Positions 8,721-16,964 of a DNA stretch of 16,964 nt are shown here, piece by piece. This DNA comes from Dipylidium caninum (Eukaryota > Platyhelminthes > Cestoda > Cyclophyllidea > Dipylidiidae). Within the stretch, counting starts at the first letter, position 1, and each line of letters opens with the position of its first letter. The stretch lies in assembly GCA_017562135.1 (NCBI GenBank), contig QEYB01000540.1, positions 1 through 16,964 of the forward strand, written 5' to 3'. The notes beneath the pieces were generated by a model. It worked only from the letters and a program-made list of their open reading frames with translations, was not told the DNA's origin and did no database searches. Position numbers and translations under genes: made by a program.

Positions 8721-10298
8721 TGTAAACTCGTTCCACGTTGGGTTGACTTGATCGAGAAAGTGAAATATTACTCTGGAGTGTGGGTTGCGGAATTCCTTTT
8801 AGTTCGTCTCCATGCTGAGCCTAGTCACGATTTGCCACATACCCTGAAATGCACCTTCTCATGTCACTTGCATTTAAGGAAACATTTCAAGCGTTGCGTT
8901 CTGTTCTAAAGTGAGCCAGAGTAATGATTGAAAGTAGGCGTCTGTTGCCGTCGAATGAGACCTCCCCTGAGGAGGTAGAGTGATTAACATGAACAGACCT
9001 CCAAAGGAAGAGGAAGGCGACATGCTTAGTACTCCATAGCCTGGAAATTCCACTTTTCTCCGTAAATTCAATTCGAGTTGAGGGCCAAGTCGACGCGGAG
9101 ATGTGCCGAGTGTTCATTCTATCTGATACCACACAATCCAACTTCTATTCGATAACTCCAACTCTACGAGCAATATTCTATAGCAATTTACTATTTGTTA
9201 AATTCATGAGCCTGCTTGACCTTACTCTCGTATTTGGTTCGACTCTCGAAGTTATTATGGCGTTGGGTAGTGTTTGGATTGGATGTTACTGATGCAAAGA
9301 GGGGCGAGACATCTGGACGCTCAAATTTCATCATGTTAGCTGCGTGGCTATACAAAATCTAAGATCTCCGTCCATTTAGCAACGCTTTATTGAAAGCCCT
9401 TCCGCATTCCGGATGAAATGCTCATATTATCCAGGTAATGATTAGAGGATGTATCATTTCAAATCTCTTCCATACCCCCAGCCTTCAATAGAGGTCTTAG
9501 GACACCGTGTCTACTAAGGCCTGCTAAGTAAGATTGGAAAGACGTGGCCTGACTATATCAACCCAAAAAAGGTGAGTTAGAAAAGTTGCTTCCAGTTAAT
9601 TTAATTCCGTCCATCTCTAACTCGTCTTCAATTGACTTCGTCTTGACGTCGGGCGGCTGCCCTTAACTCCGTGTGTTCTTTTTCCTCGTAAAGCTTCTCG
9701 TCGTGTCCATTTCATCGCGGTGTTAGGTAAACTGATGTGTTCCGTCATCACAGACTCCAGCCCAGCACCGAATTGGTCGGCCGGATCTTTTTATTCCCGC
9801 CTGTTTTTGGAAGACACCACCCAAGATTGTCTTAGTCATTGTGCTCCCCTGTTTAATATAAGGGATTGTCTCCACATTAACGGACTTTAGTGAGATTAAT
9901 TATAATTAATTTTTTCTTGAAATTGGCATCGTGGAAATGGTACACTGCAGCGAGTCGACTCTTGCCTTCCAGAGGAGGAATTCACGTCAATGTAGGCGCA
10001 ACAATCACTGTTCAGTTAATGTGGGAGGAAGTTTAATGTCGCTTTGTGCGAGGAAATTGAACCCCTTCAGCGGGTTGGACGACCCGTTAGGAGATCTGCT
10101 AATGCATTGTTCAGGCACTAAATTGTGCAAGGCCGCCCTTTAATATACCATTTTTTTTCGAAGTCTTATCTTTAAAGCTTTTAATCTGCAACGCAGTAAA
10201 CTCTTCGCTTCGAGAGGCCGAAGGCACCTCCAGGTAAATGTAACAATCTCTGTGTTCATCTCAAAAAGTCGATGGACAAAGCGAAATAGCGCCTGGCA
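8721..10298. other. Stretch with no supported gene
   Basis: Short frames (60-84 codons) overlap on both strands without family motifs. Small items seen are a hairpin ACCTCC-cctga-GGAGGT at 8960-8976, a B-box-like GGTTCGACTCT at 9236-9246 without a matching A box, and a strong donor-like AAAAAAG then GTGAGT at 9571-9572. The donor is preceded by only a short open frame. None is enough for a gene call. Confidence 0.5.
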
Positions 10299-10592
10299 TC
10301 AATTTGGTTGTCGACCTCTCGTCGTCGCCTCGTTCCACTCATCACCATGATGAGGTGTGGAGTAGAGAGGATTGACACGTTCGTGCCACTGTCCGACGGG
10401 TGGAGGGCGTAGGTGGTTGTATGTCATGACACCGAAACCTTGAGGCTTCTCCTTCCTCCGTCGTGAAAGCAGAACCGGCTCCAGCCCTTCCTCGTCGTGC
10501 TCCGTCCCGACCCGACCCGACCCGACCCGCCTCGCCGGTCCGGCCCAGTATTTCTTGACCCATCTACGCCGTCTTGGCAAGTCGGGTGTCAA
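10299..10592 (-). repeat. Minus-oriented repeat copy with open frame (EGLEPVLLSRRRKE)
   Basis: The minus strand is open for 97 codons. The part at 10490 to 10449, and more loosely to 10421, matches 16499-16540 on the plus strand. Over 42 bases there are 33 identities, and the same frame gives EGLEPVLLSRRRKE here and EGLQPVLPSRRRKE there. The peptide is arginine-rich and I know no domain with it. Upstream in the same frame are Arg/Gly-rich residues encoded by the GGGTC tandem repeat. The whole looks like one member of a dispersed repeat family that carries or overlaps a coding segment, possibly a degraded transposable element. No start or stop can be assigned with confidence. Confidence 0.5.
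10506..10529 (-). repeat. (GGGTC)5 tandem repeat, quadruplex-capable
   Basis: On the plus strand CCCGA starts at 10506, 10511, 10516 and 10521, and a final CCCG starts at 10526. The minus strand therefore has five GGG runs separated by TC, which satisfies the usual four-run quadruplex rule with two-base loops. It lies inside the open frame of the repeat copy and encodes alternating Arg/Gly/Ser/Val residues there. Confidence 0.9.
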
Positions 10593-11677
10593 AATAAATG
10601 TTGAGTGTCATTTAACAACGTAGTTGTCCACGAACTCCAGAGTTTCCCAACACCAACTAGTCGCCACAATACACCGCATGCTAGATTGCCTGTCTCATAC
10701 TCGAAGAAGGCTACACCTGAAAACAACCGTGCTCTGCATCGACTTCCCTCGTTTTCAACGATTACGTGTGCTTTCACGGATGACCTCCAAGTTCTTGAGA
10801 CAGCCCTTCGATGTCCACTGTTAAACTACCGAAGGAAAACTGGATCACCCAAAGTGGGCGGCCATTGAGTCAAATCAGTGATGCAAGCATTCAAAACAGG
10901 ATATTTCTACGAACATTACTAAATGATTACGCAAATCTGCACAGGTTGTAGGTCTGTCTGAATGAATAGGAGTTAACATCTTCTGGGCGAGTGGCGGAAT
11001 GATGTATTTCGGCAAAAGGCCTGCTGTATCTGTTGCCTCGTGCTATAAGACTGGGCGTCGAGGGGCTCCCCAAGGACGCATGGAGGGCAGCTGCGACAGG
11101 AGACGAAATCACTGAGGACCGATGGAAGTTGCAATACAGAATTCGTTTAATCTATGTTCATCGTTGACGGAATCAGGCCACTTTCATTTTCCTATTTACT
11201 TATAAGAATTGGGTAGACGATTCACTGTCTTCCAAGTTGGCGTCACATCACAGATTCCCAGCTGCAATGAGACGTGGTGATCAACCAAATCGTCGCCCTA
11301 CGGCGTTTTCAGCAGTGCCGCGACGTGGCCTCGACTGCATGTTTGACACCTTGAGTAATCGCTTGGCACTGGGGCCAAAGCCACACTCGAAGGGGAGCGA
11401 GTCGGGTGGCTGCCTGCGAGCATCACCCAAAAATGTGCTGAGCCACGCCGACATGTTCCTGACAGATGTTGAAGCCTTCGTCTCGCTAAGTCAGTCTTGT
11501 CGTGGACACAGTAGACCCAAGTGGTAGCGGGTGTCGTGTGCACTGACAGTTCTGCGATTTCACGGCACCAGCAAGCTAGAGGCGGTGAAGGAAGAGAGGA
11601 CGATGACGAGGAGCAAAGGACAGTATGGGGGAATAAAGTAGTCAAAAGAAGTAGGAGGCCATCAGAACAGCTTCGAA
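10593..11677. other. Stretch with overlapping short frames, no supported gene
   Basis: Plus-strand frames at 10605-10868, 11237-11527 and the start of 11521-11856 overlap minus-strand frames of similar length (for example 11681-11298, 127 codons). Translations are Arg/Ser-rich and match no family I recognise. The G/A-rich segment 11580-11630 gives an acidic run (EGREDDDEEQ) in one plus frame. The region has the look of an old dispersed repeat, but no second copy is present in the window to show it. Confidence 0.4.
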
Positions 11678-11836
11678 TCAACCTTCGCCTGCATTTGCGC
11701 CTCCTGTTAGCAGAAAATCACCAAAAGTTTCCGGGATGTGGCCTAATTCTTCCGCATGCTTCTTCCATTCTTTACTGCAACTCCGCATTACCAAGTCACT
11801 GCACTTCATCATGCATTGTGCAGTTTCTGGTACCAT
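11678..11836 (-). CDS. Candidate terminal exon, 52 codons (unrecognised)
   Basis: From an ATG at 11836 the minus strand encodes 52 residues and ends at TGA (11678-11680). The composition looks protein-like: a cysteine cluster CMMKC followed eight residues later by another Cys, then EWKKHAEELGHIPETFGDF and a Gly/Ala-rich end. The frame is also open upstream. A pyrimidine-rich stretch ending in CGCAAG just before CAATGG (AG at 11839-11840) would serve as a splice acceptor. The cysteine pattern recalls small Cx3C proteins but lacks their second Cx3C, so I do not assign it. It could be the last exon of a minus-strand gene whose previous exon is the candidate at 11898-12080. Confidence 0.25.
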   Translation of the reverse strand: MVPETAQCMMKCSDLVMRSCSKEWKKHAEELGHIPETFGDFLLTGGANAGEG

Positions 11837-11897
11837 TGCTTGCGGTACAAAGGTGAGATAAGTTGGAGGATTTGTTGAGGTTCTTCTCCAAAAGTTG

Positions 11898-12080
11898 TCA
11901 GAGACAGACTCTCCCCCACCGTCTTTCTCTTTCAACGAGGTGACACCTCTGCTCTCTCTTGTCGATCCACCAGCCAGAGGAGGCGACAGGGGTAAAAGCA
12001 ATTATGCTATCGCTCTCGTCGTTTTCAAATTTTGACCGCAAGTCCTCATTTGCGTCAACTTCTCTGCGCACCGACATCAT
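11898..12080 (-). CDS. Candidate exon upstream of 11678-11836 (unrecognised)
   Basis: The minus-strand frame opening at 12080 has 60 codons. It begins MMSVRREVDANEDLRSKFEN, is acidic and hydrophilic for its first 25 residues, then reads FTPVASSGWWIDKREQ. A weak donor (AG then GTGTCA near 11946) would leave an intron of about 105 bases before the acceptor at 11839. Pairing it with the downstream candidate is inference. The overlapping plus frames at 11959-12312 and 12032-12307 are equally long, which lowers confidence. Confidence 0.13.
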   Translation of the reverse strand: MMSVRREVDANEDLRSKFENDESDSIIAFTPVASSGWWIDKREQRCHLVERERRWGRVCL

Positions 12081-12312
12081 TTCTCGTGGCAGATCAACTT
12101 GCGCAGATATTCACCCACATGACTGGGAGTTTCGAAGCAGTCCTGCAAGAACCTTTAAAGCTGCTCAGCCCAGCAAATTACGGAGACGTAAGAAGGGCAG
12201 TCGTCACGAATTCGAGAAACCGAGTCTCTCTGGGAACGTCGAGGCTATCAATCGCTGGTTTCGGCCTTACTGTGACGGACGATTACCTCCTGTGCCACGA
12301 ACAATAGTTTAG

Positions 12313-12940
12313 ATTAAATTTGTATCGATCTGCATAACCTCTCGGCAGTCATGAGATTCATCGATGGCTGTGTAGTAGGGAGAATGCAATGCTTGATCAG
12401 CCCGGGTAGAAAATTCTCCTCTTAATGCGCTCTCTGTGGCGACATCTCCGCTATCAGGTCCATCTATTACTGCATTCTAAACATCCTCTTGGCGACGTTC
12501 CTCCGCTCTGGGGTTCCTTATGCATTTTGTTTTCTGAACTAGACTACCATGTTGAGCGCAGTAGTTCTCACCTACGCTACGGTATCATGGTCTGCAACTT
12601 GGGCACTGTTGAATTATGGTGAACCGAGATTATATTTGTGGTGTGCGCCTTTCATTACGAGGGAAGGCGGTGTTGTTCTTTGTTGTGAGAGTCTGCGCAC
12701 GACGAAATTTTCATTGCGGGGGAATCTTTTGCGAGGTCCTAGTCAAACTTCTGGACGCTGTGTGCCTCAGCAAGCATATCTTGGTTAAGGGATCGACACT
12801 TATAAAACACAAATACATCAACTGTACGAAACGCGTCAGCGAGATGGAAGTCAATGTGGTAGAGTGGAATAGCAAAGTAAAACAAAAGGAACCGCCGAGA
12901 CAGAAACACTTGTCCTAAGCAATCCACGTCCCAATGGCAG
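12313..12940. other. Stretch with overlapping short frames, no supported gene
   Basis: Plus frames at 12425-12622, 12549-12788 and 12616-12918 overlap each other and a minus frame at 13017-12739. None shows a domain, and none is bounded by convincing splice sites. Nothing else is recognisable. Confidence 0.45.
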
Positions 12941-12982
12941 GGTTCACCGCGGGCGTGAACCGGCGGTCCGGGAACTGGACCG
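12941..12982 (+). other. Two adjacent hairpins, each with a 7-base loop
   Basis: GGTTCAC (12941-12947) pairs perfectly with GTGAACC (12955-12961) around a seven-base loop. Two bases later CGGTCC (12964-12969) pairs with GGACCG (12977-12982) around another seven-base loop. CCC (12930-12932) could also pair with GGG (12940-12942). Stems are GC-rich. Two such arms in a row recall part of a tRNA-like fold, but no box A, box B or acceptor stem fits. Terminator or operator roles seem unlikely in this context. Confidence 0.4.
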
Positions 12983-13525
12983 AAAGGAGTCGAGCTAGAC
13001 GATGAAATTGCTGTCAATTATCACGTATACGATACTGCAGTTGGCAACGTTACAGTCGGACAGAGAGTTGTATAAAAAATAGGAAAAAAGAGGTTGTCTT
13101 CTTCTAATTCCTCTCACAACTCACCATCATATCCACACGCCACTCTCCTCCCATACGGAACTTCCCAGCTACCCGCATATATTCTTTGTGATGGCAAGAC
13201 ACGACCTCGTTACAAGAGGCGGAAGAAGAGAATTCTCAAATTAGTACTCACACTCTTTCAACGAGTAGGGTTAATATCCCCTGTTGATGGCGTTCAACTG
13301 CGGTCGGTCTGACCATGCTTTGGTCGCACACATCAAATTGCGACAGAGTGAAATGAGAGTGTCTACGACTTTGCTTCCTCTTCATGAGATGCCAAATATA
13401 GCGACGTCTGTAAAACCCGTAACTAATGCCTTGCCTCTCTGCCAGCCACATTTCTACACCCTTTGATTAACAGTTCAAGTTGGCCACGCGTTTTTTAAAT
13501 GCCAGTTTGAAAGCCTCCTCCCACT
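12983..13525. other. Stretch with no supported gene
   Basis: Short opposed frames (plus 13094-13312 and 13284-13466; minus 13451-13248) have no recognisable content. A lysine/arginine cluster (RYKRRKKR) in the first plus frame is low-complexity. No repeats or RNA motifs are seen. Confidence 0.45.
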
Positions 13526-13762
13526 TCACTTCAATTCAAAGGAAATTGAAATCGCATTCACATGAGGCTGCGAAACGTCAAAGTGCGCGTCGTTACACCG
13601 AGGACGTCTTGAAATAGCGACATCCTTAACGAGCGACGCAAAATCGCTCAGACGACAAACACGGGGAGACACACAGTACGCTATCGTCGCTCCCACCAAA
13701 TGCCTCATCATATCAATTGCTTCTTCATAATGTTCTGTCCAAACATGGAACCCTTCATCCAC
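13526..13762 (-). other. Protein-like open frame, possibly decayed coding sequence
   Basis: The minus strand is open for 78 codons from a GTG. It reads FHVWTEHYEEAIDMMRHLVG near its start and ends FDVSQPHVNAISISFELK. The composition looks like a folded protein rather than a low-complexity shadow. Just past the stop another frame continues with WEEAFKLAFKKRVANLN, which suggests, weakly, a frameshifted continuation. There is no good acceptor between the upstream in-frame TAA and the start. Family unrecognised. Confidence 0.15.
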
Positions 13763-14299
13763 GGTCGATTCTCGAGTGGTTTAAATAGGACCTCAACCTG
13801 TAGAACCCAAGAACTCTGCCGGTGGGGTAATTGCTCATTACGTAGATTAAAAGAACAAGCTCCGGTGCGAAACCAAAGTCTGATGTGTTGAGCCAGAAGA
13901 TTCCGCTATGCCGGATTGTTTACCGGACCATGTAACAGATCTTTGCTGGTGAGGGTAGGTATTAGCGACAGAGTTGCCGTGGTAGAGAGACTTCAAGGCT
14001 TCTGCCCATTAACCGATCACAATGCATATCGCTCAGTTCAAGCTTCTGAAGATGCTCTCTGAAGACCGCGTGGCTTGGGGGAAGATTGTCTAGTGCAATT
14101 CCATTGGCTCTCTCGGCTCGAAAGACTTAACTCACAACTACATCAGCGAGAGACGCAGTCCGCCGATAGGAGTACGCGTTCGAATTGGCTCCTCGCTGCT
14201 ATCATTTTACGCTTCGAGTGTTACTCGTCCGGAGCTTTGATGCATGTCAATCTGCAGCGGGCAGTTCGGTGTCTAGCCGTCGTAATACTTAGTGATATA
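13763..14299. other. Stretch with no supported gene
   Basis: A plus frame opens at 13700-13891 and another at 14075-14395, neither with recognisable domains. The second runs through the G tract at 14300-14319, giving a glycine/arginine stretch. Nothing else can be supported. Confidence 0.45.
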
Positions 14300-14319
14300 G
14301 GGGGGGGGAGGGGCGGGGG
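14300..14319 (+). other. G9-A-G4-C-G5 run, quadruplex motif
   Basis: Nineteen of the twenty-one bases from 14300 to 14320 belong to or flank three G runs of nine, four and five. This meets the four-G-run rule because the first run can supply two tracts. It is isolated, with no promoter or telomere-like context visible. Confidence 0.9.
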
Positions 14320-14640
14320 AACACCTCGACGTGACACGTTAGCATTCCTTGTGCAGGTTCATGTGCAGCTTCATGTGAATGTTTGGCCCTGGTAAACATG
14401 TTGTAATCTGTCTCGCCTCAAGGCCTTGAAACTCGGCATAGCTGGAATGTAAACCAGTACTTCAATAGGGACGAGTGCTCTGGCCCGTGTCCGGAAAAAG
14501 AGAATACAAGGTTGTCTGGTGTCGGATGGAAATTAGAGATCATGAGATTGATGACTCGGAACTCAATGGGACAACCTATGAGGCTGAAAAGTGAAAGGAG
14601 CTGAATAGGCATGTACGAAAAGTCTGTCTCTTTAAAGGCT

Positions 14641-14946
14641 TTAAATGATCACTACAGGAAGCAAGGGGAATTCGTTGTAAGTAGGGAAAGAGTGCAGTGG
14701 ATGTAAGCAGCTGGAGGCAGTGCTTTGAGTCCCTCTCAGAGACTGCGAATTCTTATCCTCTATCCAATCTGACGGTAAATCTACAGCCCTGTCAACTCCA
14801 ACATCTGCCGGTATCCGAGCGACGCGAACGAAGACCTCTCTGCTGCCAATGTAAATTTCCTGTCGGACTTTAGTGAGGGAAGCAGTTGAAGGACCGTCCT
14901 CATAATGACTGTCCCAGGAAGCTCGAGAAGAAATGATTTTTCTCAC
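14641..14946 (-). other. Protein-like open frame, unrecognised
   Basis: The minus strand is open for 101 codons. Its middle (GSREVFVRVARIPADVGVDR, then AVDLPSDWIEDKNSQSL) looks like folded-protein sequence, while its last 30 residues look like non-coding read-through. An acceptor-like pyrimidine stretch ending CTGGGACAG near the start (about residue 12) could open an exon, but I find no clear donor. It may be an exon, a pseudogene fragment or chance. Confidence 0.15.
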
Positions 14947-15433
14947 TGAACTGTGAAATGTCTACGACGTGCTGAATTTGACCACAGAGTTTGTGAGAGT
15001 GAAAAGCAAGTGCAAAGAGGGAGTGTAATTTATTTGATTCCAAAAGCTTAATTTCGCATTTTAATCGTAGGTCGGAACTGTTAGTGTGTTGGATGTTGGA
15101 GCTCATGAGCTATCGCCGTACCACCTCGATAGCATGTCAACCTACCCTATCAGTATACGCCAGCTTAAATTTAATCACTTCCCTAGTAGGGGTGTGTGTG
15201 ACCGCGCCACGCGTTTGGCTCTCGACTTTGCTCGTCGAGAGCATGTCTCATGACTTTTTGTGTCTAGAAACTGCTTGCATACTCGGCCTATGCTTAAACT
15301 ATGGGTTCCGTTTCAGCGACTGTGTGCAGCAGATGGGCGTTAATCTGAGGGCGTGTCCTACACACAGAGAGGGGAAGATCTGCTCACGTATTGGTGTTTG
15401 ACCAAATATCTGTCTATCATCGCCGTTTGTTAG
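14947..15433. other. Stretch with no supported gene
   Basis: A plus frame at 15084-15401 and a minus frame at 15106-14900 are open but unremarkable. The last 25 bases are pyrimidine-rich and end in TTTGTTAG, forming the possible acceptor for the candidate exon that follows. Confidence 0.45.
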
Positions 15434-15667
15434 AAAGTGAACAAGGCTGTTGAGGCCGGGCACACGAAAATGCTGCAATGCTTACACATCTTGTTGAAAG
15501 AGTTTAATGCGGACATCCACCGCTCATCCAGAGATGCCGGAAGGAGGGGTGTGGAAAGACGAATCGTTGCTTCTCGTAGACCCTCGGCATCGATGGTTGG
15601 AAAGTCTGCATGCATATTAGGGCATGCAGGGCATGAGACAATGTGGACAAAGTTGGAGGAAGAAAAG
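15434..15667 (+). CDS. Candidate exon with one ankyrin-like repeat
   Basis: The segment is 78 codons long and open throughout. A pyrimidine-rich acceptor precedes it (ending GTTTGTTAG at 15433). The donor-like AAAAG then GTCAGT at 15667-15668 closes it, giving phase 0 at both ends. Residues 4-29 (AVEAGHTKMLQCLHILLKEF, then NADIH) follow the ankyrin pattern A-A-x-x-G-H-x-x-x-V-x-x-L-L, then an F-x-A-D-I turn, with two extra residues in the second helix. The rest is Arg/Ser-rich and unfamiliar. Ankyrin proteins bind other proteins; nothing here indicates a partner. The opposite strand is open for 97 codons, and no second ankyrin unit is nearby, so chance resemblance remains quite possible. Confidence 0.22.
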
Positions 15668-15733
15668 GTCAGTATGAGGCAGAATAGGCGCCAGCCAAGG
15701 CTTATGCCAAAGACCCTGGACATGTTGAATCAG

Positions 15734-15767
15734 GGAGGAGGAAGGGAAGGAGGGGGGAGAAAGAGGG
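15734..15767 (+). repeat. Purine-only tract, G-rich
   Basis: This GGGAGGAGGAAGGGAAGGAG-type tract consists only of G and A, with G runs of three to six. It can form triplex or weak quadruplex structures. It lies about 80 bases upstream of the tRNA-like promoter and may belong to the same dispersed element. Confidence 0.7.
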
Positions 15768-15814
15768 CAGTAAGCAGGCAGCTACGGTAGATGCTGGCAA
15801 AGACGCGGCCGCTC

Positions 15815-15905
15815 AAGGTGTGCAGTGGCATCATACATGGCTCCCACGCATGCGACTCGGGTTCGAATCCCCATTGCGTGCGTCACGTCGATGTAGTAAG
15901 AATTG
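15815..15905 (+). mobile_element. tRNA-like Pol III promoter, probable SINE head
   Basis: GGTTCGAATCC at 15860-15870 is a perfect match to the Pol III B-box (tRNA T-arm) consensus. TCGGG and CCCCA around it form a T stem with one mismatch. An A-box-like TGTGCAGTGG starts 41 bases upstream at 15819, within the usual 30-60 base range. The sequence does not fold into a full cloverleaf: acceptor and anticodon stems fail to pair, so it is not a working tRNA. That combination, intact promoter boxes with a ruined tRNA shape, is typical of a tRNA-derived SINE head. The body and tail, if present, would run toward 16100, but no poly(A) or simple tail is visible there. Confidence 0.5.
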
Positions 15906-16136
15906 CGGGTACGATGAAGACCGTCAGTCGCCAAAAAATTCGTTGGAAATTGTGTGGATGGAGTTATATTCTACTACAGAGATATTGTTGCGTCGACAAG
16001 CGCCAGAACCTTCTGCGCTGGGGCAATTTGAAGTTGTGAGGTGTGCCAGGGCAATGCCAGGAGCAAGCCAAGAAAGTGGGCGAAGTGGGAAGAACTCCAC
16101 TACACTAAGCCAAACAGACCAGTTGGCCTCTCTCAC

Positions 16137-16220
16137 CGTGGAACTTGACGGCGTCGAAAAATGTTTGTCAACATACTTATGAAACTCTCCCAGAATACGC
16201 TCCATTTCTTCTTCGGTTAT
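16137..16220 (-). CDS. Candidate short exon, 28 codons (unrecognised)
   Basis: On the minus strand CAG precedes ATA at 16220, and a donor-like ACG then GTGAGAG ends the segment at 16137. The 84 bases are phase 0 on both sides and encode ITEEEMERILGEFHKYVDKH followed by FSTPSSST. The first part has helix-forming, charged, protein-like composition and the end is Ser/Thr-rich. The frame stays open on both sides (up to a TGA near 16240 and down past 15924). The acceptor has a poor pyrimidine tract, which counts against it. No family recognised. Confidence 0.18.
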
Positions 16221-16489
16221 CTGTGACTGACGACCCCATCACACGTTACATATCGTATTTTATTCGTTCACTATTGCCCATCCAAATTCTAATAAGCGTG
16301 TAGCCACGCACAGACTCCTTCAAACTTCTGCCATGCTAATCGGTATGAGGTGTATTGGGGAGACAAATTGGGGTTTCGAAACTGTGGAGTACGTGGAGAA
16401 CCCACGGCCTTTTGTTCGATCACTGGGTTTGCCCCATCAAGGCGGGTGAGCGTGGTGGCATGGGGCTTGCGGCGTCGATGTGGGTGCAG

Positions 16490-16566
16490 CCGGGCAAGGA
16501 AGGACTACAGCCTGTTCTGCCATCAAGGCGGAGGAAGGAAGTCACTGAGGGCAACGTGAAGACATT
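16490..16566 (+). repeat. Plus-oriented copy of the EGLxPVLxSRRRKE repeat
   Basis: This is the counterpart of the minus-strand copy at 10421-10500. Bases 16499-16540 encode EGLQPVLPSRRRKE inside a plus frame running 16355-16591. Similarity continues loosely downstream (GTG, then AAGACAT here; GTC, then ATGACAT there), so the shared unit is at least about 75 bases. Upstream the copies diverge: the GGGTC tandem repeat of the other copy is missing here, replaced by a G-rich stretch. Whether this is a protein-coding part of a transposable element or non-coding repeat sequence is open; the pattern of silent changes favours coding. Confidence 0.5.
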
Positions 16567-16591
16567 GCGACATTCCACCAAGGCATATTAG

Positions 16592-16964
16592 GCCCTTCCC
16601 GCAGCCTGTTGAATACTCATATCGTCGGGGTAATGCAGAGGATATGATCACGTCTACCTGTTCTAATCGAAGCGGAGGCAAAGGCAGTCAGTGGTTGGAA
16701 CTACACGGAAAAAGTTGGCAGGCGGCGAAGCGAATGTTTGACCACCCACCACCAACCCTGGTTACGCCCTGTACCGCGATGCCGGTTGTGGGTGTGTGAC
16801 AGATTATTAAACACGGCACTCGCAATTGCATTTTGATTTTTCCTCCAGTTTCGTCCACTCGAAGGCATCATGCATTGCCTGATTTTGGTATGCATTTCCA
16901 TGAATTGACCATTAAAACGAGGTCACAGCGTCCTACGGAGGGAACGGCCGCACAGTCACACATG
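16592..16964. other. Stretch with no supported gene
   Basis: One minus frame (16901-16701, 66 codons) is open but has no domain and no splice-like borders. No repeats shared with the rest of the window are seen. Confidence 0.5.

Noticed and set aside
9236..9246. B-box-like GGTTCGACTCT
   Set aside because: One mismatch to consensus, no A-box at proper distance and no T-stem; an isolated 10/11 match is weak.
9530..9571. Short open segment ending in a strong donor-like AAAAAAG then GTGAGT
   Set aside because: Only about 17 codons are open before an in-frame stop and several competing acceptors exist, so no exon can be defined.
10750..10830. AFTDDLQVLE in a plus frame, resembling the reverse-transcriptase F-x-D-D site
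   Set aside because: None of the surrounding reverse-transcriptase motifs are present, the frame is only 87 codons, and a four-residue match is expected by chance.

Overview
This window looks like repeat-rich, non-coding nuclear DNA from a eukaryote, most likely a metazoan. No open frame longer than 140 codons exists, and that one is inflated by a poly-T run. There are no operons, no ribosome-binding sites and no tight gene packing. There are long A runs, microsatellites, a tRNA-like B box, degenerate tandem repeats, and short open stretches flanked by GT/AG splice-like sites. The overall character (decayed mixed repeats, short candidate exons, about 45-50% GC with AT-rich islands) would fit a large parasitic-flatworm genome, perhaps a tapeworm. 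That placement is an impression, not a demonstration. I recognise no complete gene and assign no gene symbol.

Layout. About 1-1600: a minus-strand zone with two coding-like pieces, a 40-codon candidate exon resembling the end of a fibronectin-III-type sandwich and a 66-codon frame with one membrane segment and a polar tail. A 100-bp A-rich tract (85 uninterrupted A) lies between them. 1600-4080: nothing supportable. 4080-7300: one family of about 190-230 bp degenerate repeats, with one unit at 4160-4312, an inverted and more decayed block at 5030-5470, and a tandem array at 6640-7295. The stretches between are AT-rich and strongly strand-skewed. 7660-8760: a probable old interspersed element with an 18-bp perfect palindrome (8092-8109) and a dense set of helices, including a three-way junction that can be drawn at 8488-8556. 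8720-10290: nothing supportable. 10299-16964: a GC-richer region with two oppositely oriented copies of a repeat (10421-10500 minus; 16490-16566 plus). Their shared frame keeps the peptide core EGLxPVLxSRRRKE while most codon changes are silent. The same region holds several low-confidence candidate exons, a G-run quadruplex motif, paired hairpins, and a tRNA-like (SINE-type) Pol III promoter at 15819-15870.

The best leads for something undescribed are the repeat family with an apparently constrained peptide, the helix cluster at 8488-8720, and the inverted/direct arrangement of the 4160-7295 repeat. All gene calls are low confidence because splicing, conservation and expression cannot be tested from one sequence.
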